In this document: positions 1 through 12,967 of the stretch, piece after piece
How the letters are laid out: every line of letters starts with the position of its first letter
How positions within the stretch are numbered: position 1 is the stretch's first letter
NCBI RefSeq assembly: GCF_001434255.1
Contig: NZ_AZEY01000020.1
Location: 1-64,000, forward strand
Reading direction: 5' to 3'
Length of the DNA stretch: 64,000 nt
Origin: Lentilactobacillus diolivorans DSM 14421
GTDB taxonomy: Bacteria; Bacillota; Bacilli; Lactobacillales; Lactobacillaceae
Program-made: the position numbers and the translations under genes
The notes under the pieces: generated by a model
Database searches by the model: none
Told to the model about the DNA's origin: nothing
What the model saw: only the letters and a program-made list of their open reading frames with translations

Positions 1-39
1 AGTTCTATAAAAGATTTAATTGTTAAGAATATGGCACAA

Positions 40-957
40 CTAGCACAACGCGTTAAGTAAAAACATTTTGAATGGTCGGTATTGACCAACTTTTTGGTCA
101 AACTGATACAAAGCTTTAACAATTCCCTGATAGTCTAAACGAACTATAGGTTGCTGTTCCTTGTTAATCGATTCATCCAGAAACCCACCATTGGAAACAA
201 TTTTCCAGCGGGTCTCATCTAGAGAATAGACTGGATAATGACGCAATGCTTCTGACAATGGCTGAAGAACTTCGTCTAAAGTGTCATTTTCTACAGCTGT
301 ATTAACTTGAGCCAGCGTCACACATTGAGATAAATCAAACCCACCACTCTTAATTCGCGTTAAATCCGACATAACAGCCGGCACACCAAGGAGCTTTCCA
401 AAATCAACTGCTAAGGTTCTCACGTAAGTTCCTTTTGAACACGCCACTTCAAAATAAATCGTTTGAGTGCGCCGCTCGTCATCAAATATAGTCGGCTTAA
501 TCTGTTTAAAATAAGCGATATGAATTTCTCGAGGATGACGTTCAACACTCAATCCCTTTCGGGCATATTCGTAAAGTTTGTGACCATTCACCTTCACTGC
601 TGAGTACATTGGTGGGATCTGCTGAATATTTCCGGTCAACTTAGAAAGGGCATAATCAATCTGTGATGCAGTGAATGGTCTTTCAATAGGTTGTTGATTA
701 ATAACTTTTCCATCCAAATCTTCGGTGTCATAGGCAATCCCCAGTGTAATTGCCCCACGGTATACTTTCCCGGACCGCATCATCAAATCACTAATCTTGG
801 TAGCTTGTCCAATGCAAATCGGTAAAACACCATCAACATTGGGGTCCAGCGTACCAGTATGCCCTACCTTCTTTGTGTGTAAAATTTTTCGCAGTTTGCT
901 AATACAATCATGACTAGTCATCCCACGTTCCTTAAATAAAGCAATTACGCCATCCAT
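40..957 (-). CDS. truB: tRNA pseudouridine synthase B
   Basis: TruB makes the universally conserved pseudouridine 55 in the T-loop of tRNAs. The 305-aa product has the usual family length. It opens with the TruB-type segment leading to HTGTLDPN, whose Asp38 is the expected catalytic aspartate, and it carries the SKGTYVRTLA motif in the C-terminal half. It is the last visible gene of the rimP-nusA-infB-rbfA series, but a strong terminator (1154-1200) and about 250 bp separate it from rbfA, so it may have its own promoter. In related genomes ribF usually follows; only 39 bp remain here. Family assignment is secure. Confidence 0.97.
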   Translation of the reverse strand: MDGVIALFKERGMTSHDCISKLRKILHTKKVGHTGTLDPNVDGVLPICIGQATKISDLMMRSGKVYRGAITLGIAYDTEDLDGKVINQQPIERPFTASQIDYALSKLTGNIQQIPPMYSAVKVNGHKLYEYARKGLSVERHPREIHIAYFKQIKPTIFDDERRTQTIYFEVACSKGTYVRTLAVDFGKLLGVPAVMSDLTRIKSGGFDLSQCVTLAQVNTAVENDTLDEVLQPLSEALRHYPVYSLDETRWKIVSNGGFLDESINKEQQPIVRLDYQGIVKALYQFDQKVGQYRPFKMFLLNALC

Positions 958-1153
958 ATATCGTTTCTCCTAATCGTTTCAGTAATAAAAGTATATCACA
1001 AAATCCAAGCACAACAGAAGGCGGATAAATCCCAAAAATCACGTTAACTATCAATGATTTCAAAGATTAGCTCAAAAGTTTTTCCGGTTGATTAAGAGCA
1101 ATGAGCCAATTGGAAACTTTCTGTTAATTCGTACTTTTGCTTAAATATCTATG

Positions 1154-1200
1154 ACTATAAAAAAGACCGGACAAAATATCTGCCCGGTCTTTTTTATAGT
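1154..1200 (-). terminator. Rho-independent terminator after rbfA
   Basis: A 17-bp perfect inverted repeat (1154-1170 with 1184-1200) with a GACCGG/CCGGTC core is flanked by A/T runs on both sides. It lies 8 bp beyond the rbfA stop and would end the infB-rbfA transcript. The symmetric A/T runs make it potentially bidirectional. Its arm belongs to the GAC(C/A)GGACAAAA-like terminator family described in the findings. Confidence 0.9.
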
Positions 1201-1207
1201 TCAAGGA

Positions 1208-1561
1208 TTAGTTTTTATCTTGTTTTAACTTGTTGATTAAGCGATCAATCTTATCGCCGTATTGAACTGACGTATCGAGTTCAAACTTAATTTCAGGGGT
1301 CTTGTAAATACTTAATCGTGATCCTAATTCTCCACGAATCAGACCAGATGCTTTCTCAAGCCCTTGGGCAGTTTTTTGTTCGTCCTCCGTCTTATCTGAG
1401 AGAATACTGTAAAAAATAGTTACTTGCTGTAAATCACCAGTAACCTCTACCCCAGTTAATGTGACACCTTGAACCCGAGGATCTCTCACTCGTTTCAGCA
1501 AAATATCATTGACTTCTCGTTGAATTTCTTGTTCCAATCGGCCAACACGATAATGAGCCAT
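1208..1561 (-). CDS. rbfA: Ribosome-binding factor A
   Basis: RbfA is a small KH-fold 30S maturation factor needed for late 16S rRNA processing and for growth in the cold. The 117-aa product begins MAHYRVGRLEQEIQREVNDIL, as RbfA proteins do, and contains the RDPR segment. An AGGAGG site sits 7 nt before the ATG. It lies 49 bp after infB and is followed directly by a terminator, so it is most likely the last gene of the nusA-infB transcript. Confidence 0.96.
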   Translation of the reverse strand: MAHYRVGRLEQEIQREVNDILLKRVRDPRVQGVTLTGVEVTGDLQQVTIFYSILSDKTEDEQKTAQGLEKASGLIRGELGSRLSIYKTPEIKFELDTSVQYGDKIDRLINKLKQDKN

Positions 1562-1610
1562 AGAAACACCTCCTAATTTGATGTTTTAATGGAAAAATTA
1601 GCAATTAATG

Positions 1611-4217
1611 TTATTTAACCGGAACCTCTTTCATGACATAGGCTTCGATAACATCGCCAACCTTAATATCATTATAATCCGTAATCGTCAAGCCGAGTTC
1701 AAATCCTTGCTTAACTTGGTTAACATCATCCTTGAAACGTTTCAAACTACCTAAATCACCAGTATATTTGACAACGCCGTCCCGAATTAGTCGAACCTTG
1801 CTACCCTTTTCAATATAACCATCTACAACCATTCCGCCGGCAATTGTGCCAACTTTAGAAGCCTTGTAAATTTCACGAACCTCAACTTGACCGGTTACTT
1901 CTTCCTTATAGGTTGGTGCAAGCATCCCTTTCATCGCTGATTCAACTTCGTCAATCGCATTGTAAATAACTTGATGAAGACGAATATCAACATGGTCACT
2001 ATCCGCTTGTGATTTGGCTTGTGGGGTTGGTCGGACATTAAATCCAATAATGATCGCATTGCTTGCTTCGGCCAAGGCAACATCACTTTCATTAATGGCA
2101 CCAACGCCAGCATGAATAATGTTAACCTTAACACCCTCAACTTCAATCTTTTGAAGACTGTTAGACAAAGCTTCAACCGACCCTTGAACGTCAGCTTTAA
2201 TTACAATGTCTACTTCCTTCATTTCGCCTTCTTTAAGTGAGTCAAACAAGCTATCCAAAGTCACTCGGGTAGTCTTTCGGCGTTCTTGAACTTGGGCTTC
2301 CTTAGCTCTTTCTTCACCAACTGCACGAGCAGTCTTTTCATCGGCGAAGACAACGAATCGATCACCGGCTTCTGGAACATCATTTAAGCCAGTAATTGAG
2401 ACCGGCATTGAAGGGGTTGCTTTTTTCAATTCCCGGCCACGTTCATTTGTCATCGCACGAACACGACCAAAGGTATGACCAACAACAATTGGATCACCGA
2501 CACGTAACGTTCCTTGTTGAACGAGTAACGTTGCCATTGGTCCTTTGCCTTGGTCAAGTCGGGCTTCAATAACAGAGCCAACAGCTTTTTGCTCGGGATC
2601 AGCCTTCAATTCAAGCATCTCAGCTTCCAAGCCAATCATGTCCAATAGCTCGTCAATATTCTTGCCGAATTTGGCGGAAATATTAACGAAGATAGTGTCA
2701 CCGCCCCAATCTTCAGGAATTAAACCATATTCGGTTAATTGTTCGGTAACATGTTGCGGATTAGCATCCGGCTTATCAATTTTATTGATCGCAACAATAA
2801 TTGGTGTCTTGGCAGCCTTTGCATGATTAATGGCTTCAATTGTCTGAGGCATGACACCGTCATCTGCAGCAACAACCAAAATGGTAATATCGGTAATGTT
2901 AGCGCCACGAGCTCGCATTTCAGTGAAGGCAGCATGTCCTGGAGTGTCCAAGAAAGTAATCACTTTATCACCATGGCGTACTTGATAAGCACCCATTTTC
3001 TGAGTGATTCCACCTGCTTCACCTTCTGTAATATGGGAATGACGTAAATGATCAAGTAATGTTGTCTTACCATGATCAACATGTCCCATAATTGTAACAA
3101 CTGGAGGTCGGGAAACCAAATGTTCAGTATTTTCCATTTCCTTTTCAAAGATCTTATCCAAATTAGATAAGTCTTCATGAACTTTCTCCTGAGCGGAGAT
3201 CCCATAATCGTCAGCTAAAATTTCAATTGTGTCTTTATCCAATGATTGATTTTGGTTGACCATGACGCCTAACATAAATAACTTCTTAACAATTTCAGCT
3301 GGTTCACGATGGAGTAACTTTCCTAAGTCCTGAGCATTCATGCCATCCTGGTACTCAAGCACTTTTGGTAATGGTCGATCTTTACGTTCAGGTGCGCCAT
3401 GATGTTCAACTTGACGTAATCGCTGATTCTTTTGCTTACGTTGTTTTTTGTTACGCTTTTTATTAGCCTTTCGTGAACCGCCGCCTCGATTCAAACTTCC
3501 ACCAAATCTCCCACTACCAGTGTTATTACGAGAAAAATTATTGGAGCTGCTAGTGTTATGGTTACTATTGGAAGAAGTTCGACTTTGGGCATTCGCAGGA
3601 TTAGGTCGACTCGAGGTGTTCGTGGTTGGCCGGCTATTTTGCGAACTGGTGCTGTTACGCCGGTTATCATTTGAAGCTGAACTACGTGCGTTGTTTGGTC
3701 GACTGGCATAATTGTTACTCCGATTAGAAGCATTACTCCTAGAGGAATTATTGTTTCGACTTTGATTGGAACTTGAATGTTCGTTCCGGTTGCTTGAATG
3801 CGTTGACTGATTATTACGAGTCAAACTATTTGTGCGACTGTTGGTATGACCTTCAGAACGGTTATCTTGATTTTGATGCTGAGTGCGATTAACAGTCCGC
3901 GAATTATTATTACTATGACTGTTGGTATGACCTTGCTCATGATTATTTGACTGATGGTTATTTGCATTCACTCGATTATGATTGCGTTGATCTGAATTTT
4001 TAGAATTATGATGTTGAGTTGGTTGATGGGAATTGGTTTGTTGAGTACTGTTATTTCCACTCTTACTAAACATCTTTCTAATTTGTTTTTCTTGATTGTC
4101 GTCAACCGTTGACATGTGATTCTTTATTGACATTCCGGCCTTATCAGCTCGGTCAACGATTTGTTTACTGGAGACATTAAGTTCTTTAGCTAATTCGTAA
4201 ATTCGCTTTTTCCCCAT
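1611..4217 (-). CDS. infB: Translation initiation factor IF-2
   Basis: IF-2 is the GTPase that delivers initiator fMet-tRNA to the 30S subunit and promotes subunit joining. The order seen is: IF2_N domain (about 1-50); a roughly 200-residue linker made almost wholly of Asn, Ser, Arg, His, Thr and Gln (about 53-250); a Lys/Arg-rich patch (about 249-270); a second IF2_N domain (about 290-340); G domain with GHVDHGKT (378-385), DTPGH (424-428) and NKID (478-481); then domains II-IV. At 868 aa it has a normal length. The linker is disordered in the family, but this one is unusually biased. GGGAGA precedes the ATG. Five bases separate its start from ylxQ. Confidence 0.98.
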   Translation of the reverse strand: MGKKRIYELAKELNVSSKQIVDRADKAGMSIKNHMSTVDDNQEKQIRKMFSKSGNNSTQQTNSHQPTQHHNSKNSDQRNHNRVNANNHQSNNHEQGHTNSHSNNNSRTVNRTQHQNQDNRSEGHTNSRTNSLTRNNQSTHSSNRNEHSSSNQSRNNNSSRSNASNRSNNYASRPNNARSSASNDNRRNSTSSQNSRPTTNTSSRPNPANAQSRTSSNSNHNTSSSNNFSRNNTGSGRFGGSLNRGGGSRKANKKRNKKQRKQKNQRLRQVEHHGAPERKDRPLPKVLEYQDGMNAQDLGKLLHREPAEIVKKLFMLGVMVNQNQSLDKDTIEILADDYGISAQEKVHEDLSNLDKIFEKEMENTEHLVSRPPVVTIMGHVDHGKTTLLDHLRHSHITEGEAGGITQKMGAYQVRHGDKVITFLDTPGHAAFTEMRARGANITDITILVVAADDGVMPQTIEAINHAKAAKTPIIVAINKIDKPDANPQHVTEQLTEYGLIPEDWGGDTIFVNISAKFGKNIDELLDMIGLEAEMLELKADPEQKAVGSVIEARLDQGKGPMATLLVQQGTLRVGDPIVVGHTFGRVRAMTNERGRELKKATPSMPVSITGLNDVPEAGDRFVVFADEKTARAVGEERAKEAQVQERRKTTRVTLDSLFDSLKEGEMKEVDIVIKADVQGSVEALSNSLQKIEVEGVKVNIIHAGVGAINESDVALAEASNAIIIGFNVRPTPQAKSQADSDHVDIRLHQVIYNAIDEVESAMKGMLAPTYKEEVTGQVEVREIYKASKVGTIAGGMVVDGYIEKGSKVRLIRDGVVKYTGDLGSLKRFKDDVNQVKQGFELGLTITDYNDIKVGDVIEAYVMKEVPVK

Positions 4218-4221
4218 ATCA

Positions 4222-4539
4222 TCACTCTCCCTTAGTATTATTGGTTAATTCAACCAATTTTTTTGCCATACCCCGATCAGAAATTCCAACGATCGTTCGT
4301 TTCATACCAATCGCATTACTAAGCACTTCTTTAGTGTACATGTTATTAACCGGGACATGATAGTAATTTGACTTATCTGTAAATTTTTTCTTTGTTGATT
4401 CTCCGGTATCCGATGCAATGAACAGAAAATGAACTTTGCTATTACGAATTTCTGAAAGTAATTTATCTTGCCCGGAAACAAGTTTGCTTGCACGCCTTGC
4501 AATTCCCAAAAAATTCAAAATTGCTTGTTTATTTTCCAT
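4222..4539 (-). CDS. ylxQ: L7Ae-family RNA-binding protein YlxQ
   Basis: This is a small ribosomal-L7Ae/L30e/Gadd45-fold protein of the YlxQ group, always found between nusA and infB in firmicutes and thought to bind RNA; its exact role is unknown. From the ATG at 4539 it has 105 aa, with the family-typical start ([24 protein letters not shown]) and a VHFLFIASD segment. It overlaps the end of ylxR by 11 bp, so translational coupling is likely. An in-frame TTG two codons earlier is possible but less likely. Confidence 0.9.
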   Translation of the reverse strand: MENKQAILNFLGIARRASKLVSGQDKLLSEIRNSKVHFLFIASDTGESTKKKFTDKSNYYHVPVNNMYTKEVLSNAIGMKRTIVGISDRGMAKKLVELTNNTKGE

Positions 4540-4828
4540 CTTCAAACAACTCTTTTCGAGCCTGTTTATGATCTACATAAGCAATCAGTTCATCGTAGAA
4601 ATTATCTTCTAGTTTGGTTGAAAACACCCTTTCAAAAGTATGCTCTGACTTGGCCCTTTTGGCAATATCGACATTAATTGAAATGTAAGCACCCCGACCG
4701 GATTTCTTGCCTGTTTCATCAATAGAAACGTTACCGTCAGAATCACGAACAATTCGCACTAATTCTTTTTTAGGCGCCATTTCACCAGTAACAATATCTT
4801 TACGCATTGGAATTTTTCTTTTTTTCAC
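4529..4828 (-). CDS. ylxR: YlxR family protein (DUF448)
   Basis: A 99-aa protein of the YlxR/DUF448 family, found between nusA and ylxQ in most firmicutes. Visible family marks are the N-terminal KIPMRKDIVTGEMAPKKELVRIV stretch and GRGAYIS. Family members are nucleoid- or RNA-associated; one has been reported to bind the RNase P system, but no function can be read from this sequence. The start is GTG, with GGAGG 8 nt upstream. It overlaps ylxQ. Confidence 0.92.
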   Translation of the reverse strand: MKKRKIPMRKDIVTGEMAPKKELVRIVRDSDGNVSIDETGKKSGRGAYISINVDIAKRAKSEHTFERVFSTKLEDNFYDELIAYVDHKQARKELFEDGK

Positions 4829-4847
4829 TAGGATCGCCTCCTAAAGT

Positions 4848-6089
4848 TTAATTAATGTTTTGTTCGTTAACCGTTGTTGAATCTGATGGATCATCAACAG
4901 TTGCCTTGTCAGCATCCGTTTGAGAATTATCAGGTTTTTCTGTCTGTGAATCTTCGTCTGATTGATCATTTGTAATTGACTTATCTTGTAATTGATCATT
5001 TTCATCACCAGTCTCATGGGTGTCATCACTGGTCTGTTTAGTGGCAAAGAACTCTTTGGCTTCAGTTTCAGACTTAATGTCAATTTTGAATCCTGTTAAT
5101 TTAGCAGCTAACCGAGCATTCTGTCCTTTTTTACCGATAGCTAATGAAAGCTGATAATCCGGAACAATTACCGTGCAGGCCCGATCATTGTCATCGTCAA
5201 AGATCACATCGATGACTTCAGCCGGGTTTAAAGCATTGGCAATATATCTGGCATTATCTTCATCCCATTCGACAATGTCCATGTTTTCACCGTGAAGTTC
5301 ATTAACAATTGTCTGAACTCGCTGTCCTTTGGGGCCGACAGCAGTTCCGACCGGATCAATATCCTTACTGTTAGAACGAACCGCCACTTTAGCACGATCG
5401 CCAGCCTCTCTGGCAATTGAAACAATCTCTACAGTGCCATCATAAATCTCTGGAACTTCTTGTTCAAATAGCCGTTTAAGCATTCCGGGTGCAGTCCGAC
5501 TGACAAACACTTGCGGTCCCTTGGTTGCATTTTCAACCTTTGTCACATAGACTTTGATTCGGTCTTGAGGACGATAAACCTCGTTTGGCATTTCGTCCTT
5601 AGCCCCCATTACAGCTTCAACTTTGTCCAAGTTGATATAAACAAATCTAGTATCTTGTCGTTCAACGGTTCCGGTAACTAACTCATCTTCATATTTTGAA
5701 TACTCATCAAAAACATTTTCGCGTTCAGCTTCTCTAACTCGTTGCATGATGACCTGCTTAGCGGTTTGGGCAGCAATTCGGCCAAAGTTCTTTGGTGTTA
5801 CTTCAAATTTAATTTCGTCACCAAGTTCATATCCCTTATTAATTTGAAGGGCATCATCCAGTGAAACCTGTAATTGGTCGTCCGTTACATCATCAACAAC
5901 CGTTTTGACAGAATAAACGTGCATGTCACCTTTCTTCTCGTCAAATACGACTTGAACATTTTGGGCCTGACCGTAGTTTCGCTTGTAAGCAGATACCAAA
6001 GCAGCTTGAAGCGCCTCGATAACGACTTCTTTCTTGATGCCCTTTTCTTCTTCTAGAGCTGAAAGGGCCCCTAAAAGTTCTTTACTCAT
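4848..6089 (-). CDS. nusA: Transcription termination/antitermination factor NusA
   Basis: NusA binds RNA polymerase and nascent RNA and promotes pausing and hairpin-dependent termination. The layout is: N-terminal RNAP-binding domain (about 1-125); S1 domain (about 130-200); two KH domains including GPKGQRVQTI and IGKKGQNARLA; then a roughly 65-residue acidic Asp/Ser/Thr/Gln tail ending the 413-aa protein. It lacks the acidic repeats of enterobacterial NusA, as expected for firmicutes; the tail takes that position. GGAGA precedes the ATG. It follows rimP by 18 bp. The leader hairpin upstream of rimP may be its own autoregulatory target (inference). Confidence 0.97.
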   Translation of the reverse strand: MSKELLGALSALEEEKGIKKEVVIEALQAALVSAYKRNYGQAQNVQVVFDEKKGDMHVYSVKTVVDDVTDDQLQVSLDDALQINKGYELGDEIKFEVTPKNFGRIAAQTAKQVIMQRVREAERENVFDEYSKYEDELVTGTVERQDTRFVYINLDKVEAVMGAKDEMPNEVYRPQDRIKVYVTKVENATKGPQVFVSRTAPGMLKRLFEQEVPEIYDGTVEIVSIAREAGDRAKVAVRSNSKDIDPVGTAVGPKGQRVQTIVNELHGENMDIVEWDEDNARYIANALNPAEVIDVIFDDDNDRACTVIVPDYQLSLAIGKKGQNARLAAKLTGFKIDIKSETEAKEFFATKQTSDDTHETGDENDQLQDKSITNDQSDEDSQTEKPDNSQTDADKATVDDPSDSTTVNEQNIN

Positions 6090-6107
6090 TATTATTGTCT
6101 CCTTTAA

Positions 6108-6581
6108 CTAAAATTGGATTGCCAAGCGTGATTTAGCGACCAAATCACGTGGAATAGTGACGGTATCAGGTTCCCCCCATTTTTCATTTTTCATGACCAG
6201 TTGATCATCATCAACGGATTGGAGTGTTCCTTCAAAGGTTTTACTGCCATTTAAATTTTTATACAGTGATACGTGAATATATGAGCCAACCGCCTGTTTG
6301 AGCTCCTCTTCATTTCGCAAAGGACGTTCTGCACCAGGGGACGATACTTCTAAAAAGTACGCTTGTGGGATTGGATCAGGATCCATTGCATCCAATTTTT
6401 CACTTAATTCATCGCTCACTAAAACACAGTCATCAATGGTGATGCCATCGGGTTTATCAATGTAAACCCTTAAGTACCAACTTTTATTCTCTTTGACAAA
6501 TTCAACATCAAAAAGGTAAAACGAATGTTCCTTTAAAATTGGTGTGACAACTTGTTTGACCGTTTCAACGACATTGCTCAA
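6108..6581 (-). CDS. rimP: Ribosome maturation factor RimP
   Basis: RimP assists 30S subunit assembly. The 157-aa protein shows the two-domain RimP pattern, with the [19 protein letters not shown] motif at the domain junction. The start is TTG at 6581, chosen because GGAGG lies 8 nt upstream; no better-placed ATG exists. It is first in the operon rimP-nusA-ylxR-ylxQ-infB-rbfA. Its short leader contains a terminator-like hairpin downstream of a good promoter. Confidence 0.95.
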   Translation of the reverse strand: MSNVVETVKQVVTPILKEHSFYLFDVEFVKENKSWYLRVYIDKPDGITIDDCVLVSDELSEKLDAMDPDPIPQAYFLEVSSPGAERPLRNEEELKQAVGSYIHVSLYKNLNGSKTFEGTLQSVDDDQLVMKNEKWGEPDTVTIPRDLVAKSRLAIQF

Positions 6582-6607
6582 AAATAGGCCTCCTAAAAAT
6601 TATCCAT

Positions 6608-6637
6608 TAAAAAGAGCGAGCATTTCTGCTCACTCCT
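6608..6637 (-). terminator. Leader hairpin upstream of rimP (candidate attenuator)
   Basis: On the minus strand GAGTGAGCA pairs with TGCTCGCTC (9 bp, one G-U) around a GAAA loop, and is followed by five T then AA. It lies after the polC stop but also 15-45 nt downstream of the inferred start point of the rimP promoter, so every rimP-nusA transcript must pass it. The short, broken U-tract is typical of NusA-dependent terminators. It could equally be the polC terminator. Confidence 0.8.
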
Positions 6638-6658
6638 TACAAGTTATTTAGTAAAGTT

Positions 6659-6687
6659 AGTATACCATAGATCATTAATCATGACAA
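6659..6687 (-). promoter_or_regulatory. Promoter of the rimP-nusA-infB operon
   Basis: Minus strand: -35 TTGTCA (6682-6687), exactly 17 bp spacer, -10 TATACT (6659-6664) with an upstream TGG that resembles an extended -10. It lies about 78 bp before the rimP TTG, in the only gap between polC and rimP. Confidence 0.8.
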
Positions 6688-6748
6688 ATGGATTGGTCGG
6701 TGTCTGGCCCCGCTTTGTGGAATCGTTAAAACATTCTCACAATTTCCA

Positions 6749-9700
6749 TTACATCATATCAAATAAACTTAACTGGTTTTCATCCGGTAATCCATCTAAA
6801 ACATGATTTTCTGTCATAAAATCAATTAATGTTTTTGAAACTTTACCACGTTTAGCCAAATCTTCCTTCGAAATAAACGGCTTATCTTCGCGAGCAGCTA
6901 CAATTTGCTTGGCAACGTTCAATCCGAGACCCGGAGCAGAATTAAATGGTGCAATCAGCTTATTCCCATCAATCAGCCATTCGCTGGAATCGGATTTTGC
7001 CAAATCAACCATTTCAAAATCGTAACCCCGTTCAAGCATCTCATTTGCAAGTTCCAAAACGGTTAGTAGATTTTTTTCTTTGGCAGAGGCTTCCATGCCT
7101 TTATCATTAATTTGACGCATCGCATTTTTAACCGCCTCTTTACCACGGCACATTGAAACAATATCAAAGTCATCAGCTCGAACTGAAAAGTATGCCGCAT
7201 AATAAACTAATGGAAAATAGACTTTGAAATAAGCAATTCTCAGCGCCATTAAAATATAAGCAGCAGCATGGGCTCGTGGGAACATGTACTTAATCTTTAG
7301 ACAAGATTGAATATACCAGTCAGGAATTTTTGCTTTTTTCATCTCTGCCTGCCAATCATCAGGAATTCCTCGACCGTGTCGGACACTTTCCATAATTTGA
7401 AATGAAAGTTCTGAATCAAGCCCCCATTGGATCAAATCGGTCATGATGTTGTCTCGACATCCAATCACATTAGCAATTGTTGCGGTCCCGTTTTTGATTA
7501 ATTCGTCGGCATTTCCAAGCCAAACATCAGTTCCGTGTGACAAGCCGGAAATCTGAAGCAGCTCCGAATAATTACTTGGATGGGTTTGCTCTAACATGCC
7601 ACGAACAAACCGAGTTCCAAATTCCGGTACCCCTAACGTTCCAGTTTTTGATTGAATCTGATCTTCTGTTACCCCCAAGATTTTAGGACTTGAAAAGATC
7701 GACATCACACCAGGATCATCCATTGGAATTGATTTCGGATTAATACCGGACAAATCCTGTAGCATCCGAATCATGGTTGGATCATCATGCCCCAGAATAT
7801 CGATTTTCAAAATATTATCATGAATCGAGTGGAAATCAAAATGAGTGGTTTGCCAAGCAGCATCTTGATCATCGGCTGGATACTGAATTGGTGTAAAGTC
7901 ATAAATATCCATATAGTCAGGGACAACAATTATGCCGGCAGGATGTTGGCCAGTTGTTCGTTTAACTCCGGTTGCCCCTTTCGCCAAACGATCTTCCTCG
8001 GCTTGACGATAGGTTTTTCCTTTATCTCGTTCAAACGCCTTAACGTAACCATAGGCAGTTTTGTCAGCAACCGTGCCAATTGTTCCGGCTCGATATACAT
8101 TCTTTTCACCAAACAAAACTTTTGTGTAATTATGGGCAATTGGTTGATAATCACCTGAGAAATTAAGATCAATATCAGGCACTTTATTCCCTGTAAAACC
8201 TAGAAAAGTTTCAAAAGGAATATTATGGCCATCGCCAATCATTTGTGTGCCACATTCTGGACACTTTTTTCGTGGCAAGTCATAACCTGAACTATACTCA
8301 CCCTTAGTAAAGAATTCAGTATGTTGACAGTGAGGACAACGGTAGTGAGGGGGCAATGGATTAACTTCTGTGATCCCGGTTAAAGTGGCAACCAAGCTGG
8401 AGCCAACAGACCCCCGTGATCCTACCAAGTACCCATCCTTGTTACTTTTAGCAACCAATCGCTGGGCAATTAAATAAATCACGGAAAAACCATTACCAAT
8501 AATACTTTTCAACTCAGTTTTTAGACGGTCATCAACAATTTTTGGAAGCGGATCTCCATACCATGCATGAGCAGTATTCATTGTGCGAGTCCGAATTTCA
8601 TCTTCAGCTCCCGCCATTCTCGGTGTATAAAGTTTATCCTTTAATGGATGAACATCCTCAATCTCATCAGCGATTTTATTGGTATTTGTCACAACAATTT
8701 TTTTGGCCTTTTCTTCGCCTAGAAAAGAAAAGTCATCCAACATTTCATTAGTTGTCAAAAAATGAAGATCCGGGAGCTCTTGCCGATTTAGTGGATTAGC
8801 ACCACCTTGTGAATTAATTAAAATCTTACGATAAATATAGTCCTCAGGGTTAAGAAAGTGAACATCACCGGTTGCAACAACCGGTTTATCCATTTCATCC
8901 CCAAGCTTAACCATATTGGATAATATCTCTTTAAGGTTATTCTCGTCAGCAATCAATCCCTGCTCGATTAGCGGTGCATATGCTCGCTTAGGCTGAACTT
9001 CCAAGTAGTCATAAAAATCAGCTTTCTTCCGAGCTTCATCAATTCCCTTTTGGGTCATTGCGGTAAAGACTTCCCCAGATGCACATGCTGACCCAACGAT
9101 AATGCCATCTCGATATTTCTCCAATTGGCTACGTGGCACCCGTGGCACTCTGAAGAAATAATGAACATTGGACAAGGACACAATTTTGAACATGTTTTTT
9201 AAGCCCGCTTGAGTCTTCGCCAACAAAATTGCGTGTGATGGCCGTGCGTGCTTGTACGCATCATTTTCGGTCATGTGATGGTTCAATTCATCAAGATAAA
9301 CAACACCATAACGATCCTCGGCATCTTTTAAGAATATGTGATTTAAATGTCCAGTTGCTTCAGCGTCATAAACTGCTCGATGGTGATGTTCCAAATTGAC
9401 ATCAAACTTCTTCGAAAGTGTATTTAAACGATAACCACGCATGTGGGGATACAAAAATCGTGCTAAAGGTAATGTGTCAATAATTGGATTAGAAATTTCC
9501 GGCATCCCGTGACGAACGTAACCAGTATTCATAAAACCAACATCAAATGTGACATTATGGCCAACAATCACAGCGTCACCATAGAACTCTCGAAAAAGTT
9601 TAAAAACTTCTTCTTCTGATTTAGAACCATGCACCATATCGTCAGTAATAGAGGTTAAATTAGTTGTTTTTTCGGACAAGTGAAACCCTGGATCAATAAA

Positions 9701-11065
9701 CTCTTCAAACTGATCGATTACATTGTTATTTTGCATTTTGACAGCTGAAAGTTCAATAACCTTGTCATAAATTGCAGAAAGTCCAGTTGTTTCAACGTCA
9801 AAAACAACATAAGTAGCATCCTTTAAGGGAATATGCTTGTCATTATAGGTAATTGGAACACCATCATCCACTAGATTGATTTCAACACCATATAGCATTT
9901 TAATATCATTTTTTTGACCGGCATGAAACGCATCAGGAAAACCTTGAACACCAGCATGATCGGTGATTGCCAATGCTTTGTGGCCCCACTTCTTTGCTTG
10001 CTTGGCAAAATCGGCAATATTATTAGTGGCATCCATCTGACTCATTGTCGTGTGCAGATGTAATTCGACTCTCTTTTCATCTTCGGCTGCAGTATCTTGG
10101 CGAGAAACTTTCTTCACCTGATTAATATCATAAGCATTTAGAGTTAATTCGTGTGAATAATTATCTTCTTGAACACTGCCGCGAACCTTTACCCAGTCAC
10201 CTTCATTGATCCCTTCAAATAAAGCTTCTTCGCCTTTATTAGAAAATTTTTTGACCTGAATTGAAGATGTGTAGTCAGTTATTTTTAACATCAATAACTG
10301 ACGGCCGGATCTCAGTGATCGAACTTCTTTATTAAAAACATATCCAGAAACGACGACTGAACGTTCTTCCTCGGTAATATCCTGCATCTTCATAGTTGGC
10401 AAATCATCTTTGATCTTTCGTCCAATCATACTTTTACCATTACTTGATCTTTTTGCTCGAGATTGGTTATTCTGCTGAATTGCCTGTTTTGCCTTCTTAA
10501 CCAGAACTGCATTGTCTGCTTCTTTTTTCTTTTGTAAGGCCTTGATATTTTCCTGAGATGAACTTTCATCCACGATCGTATGAATGGTAAAATCCGGAAA
10601 GCCGGCTCGCTGATACATGTCCTCAATTGGACCAAGTGCCGTATTTGTTAGAAAGTTTTTTACAATATCATTTTCCGCTATAAACTCAATTCGGGAATCA
10701 ACAATTGAAGGGTATCGGTCTTCACACAATTCTTGAATAAGAGGTGATGTCACCCCACTATTTACCACTACCCATTGCCAATATTGACGAAGTAATTGTT
10801 CATCAAAATGGTTATTTTCAGGTGTAATATTCAATGAAACTTTTGCAATTTCTTGAAACGCAGATTTAAGTCGTGCGTTAAAGTCATTGAAAATTTCAAA
10901 TGGTAAAATTCTCGGCATCACAATATCAAACTGCCAACGTTGACTTTTTTCATGAACCTCTAGTTTCTGGATTTTGGCATCTTGAAAATAGGGTTTATCT
11001 TTTGCTTCTGTCCATCGAATTTGTTCTAATAGTTTTTCAAACAATTCATTTTGATCCAGACTCAC
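6749..11065 (-). CDS. polC: DNA polymerase III alpha subunit, Gram-positive type PolC
   Basis: PolC is the main replicative polymerase of low-GC Gram-positives, with built-in 3'-5' exonuclease. At 1438 aa it has the normal length. Order: N-terminal region (1-220), OB fold (about 235-315), PHP domain starting at VELHLHTT (333), exonuclease inserted in the PHP with FDVETTGLS (422-430), zinc-binding CPHC...CPEC pair, then the palm/fingers region and the C-terminal end [14 protein letters not shown]. The GTG start has AAGGAGG 9 nt upstream. A terminator (11124-11170) separates it from proS. Confidence 0.98.
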   Translation of the reverse strand: MSLDQNELFEKLLEQIRWTEAKDKPYFQDAKIQKLEVHEKSQRWQFDIVMPRILPFEIFNDFNARLKSAFQEIAKVSLNITPENNHFDEQLLRQYWQWVVVNSGVTSPLIQELCEDRYPSIVDSRIEFIAENDIVKNFLTNTALGPIEDMYQRAGFPDFTIHTIVDESSSQENIKALQKKKEADNAVLVKKAKQAIQQNNQSRAKRSSNGKSMIGRKIKDDLPTMKMQDITEEERSVVVSGYVFNKEVRSLRSGRQLLMLKITDYTSSIQVKKFSNKGEEALFEGINEGDWVKVRGSVQEDNYSHELTLNAYDINQVKKVSRQDTAAEDEKRVELHLHTTMSQMDATNNIADFAKQAKKWGHKALAITDHAGVQGFPDAFHAGQKNDIKMLYGVEINLVDDGVPITYNDKHIPLKDATYVVFDVETTGLSAIYDKVIELSAVKMQNNNVIDQFEEFIDPGFHLSEKTTNLTSITDDMVHGSKSEEEVFKLFREFYGDAVIVGHNVTFDVGFMNTGYVRHGMPEISNPIIDTLPLARFLYPHMRGYRLNTLSKKFDVNLEHHHRAVYDAEATGHLNHIFLKDAEDRYGVVYLDELNHHMTENDAYKHARPSHAILLAKTQAGLKNMFKIVSLSNVHYFFRVPRVPRSQLEKYRDGIIVGSACASGEVFTAMTQKGIDEARKKADFYDYLEVQPKRAYAPLIEQGLIADENNLKEILSNMVKLGDEMDKPVVATGDVHFLNPEDYIYRKILINSQGGANPLNRQELPDLHFLTTNEMLDDFSFLGEEKAKKIVVTNTNKIADEIEDVHPLKDKLYTPRMAGAEDEIRTRTMNTAHAWYGDPLPKIVDDRLKTELKSIIGNGFSVIYLIAQRLVAKSNKDGYLVGSRGSVGSSLVATLTGITEVNPLPPHYRCPHCQHTEFFTKGEYSSGYDLPRKKCPECGTQMIGDGHNIPFETFLGFTGNKVPDIDLNFSGDYQPIAHNYTKVLFGEKNVYRAGTIGTVADKTAYGYVKAFERDKGKTYRQAEEDRLAKGATGVKRTTGQHPAGIIVVPDYMDIYDFTPIQYPADDQDAAWQTTHFDFHSIHDNILKIDILGHDDPTMIRMLQDLSGINPKSIPMDDPGVMSIFSSPKILGVTEDQIQSKTGTLGVPEFGTRFVRGMLEQTHPSNYSELLQISGLSHGTDVWLGNADELIKNGTATIANVIGCRDNIMTDLIQWGLDSELSFQIMESVRHGRGIPDDWQAEMKKAKIPDWYIQSCLKIKYMFPRAHAAAYILMALRIAYFKVYFPLVYYAAYFSVRADDFDIVSMCRGKEAVKNAMRQINDKGMEASAKEKNLLTVLELANEMLERGYDFEMVDLAKSDSSEWLIDGNKLIAPFNSAPGLGLNVAKQIVAAREDKPFISKEDLAKRGKVSKTLIDFMTENHVLDGLPDENQLSLFDMM

Positions 11066-11123
11066 AGCAAATCCTCCTTAATCTAACAAAGAGCATCATA
11101 CAACTACTGAAATTAAGTAACAT

Positions 11124-11170
11124 AATAAAGGGACCGCTTCAAAACGTCAGTTTTGGCACAGTCCCTTTAT
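11124..11170 (-). terminator. Terminator between proS and polC
   Basis: ATAAAGGGAC (11124-11134) pairs with GTCCCTTTAT (11161-11170) around an inner AAAAC/GTTTT stem. It lies between the proS stop and the polC start. The T-rich side is stronger on the plus strand. It shares the string CGTCAGTTTTG with the hairpin near 51790. Confidence 0.75.
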
Positions 11171-11211
11171 CTAACCGTGACGATAATATACGTTAATAGT
11201 AGTGAGTAATC

Positions 11212-12933
<1,722 letters not shown>

Positions 12934-12967
12934 TTATTTCTCCTTTTAAATCAAGTTTATTAATTAG

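Noticed and set aside
3448-3711. Plus-strand open frame opposite the infB linker, Leu/Arg-rich
   Set aside because: It is an antisense shadow of the Asn/Ser/Arg-rich linker; no start signals.
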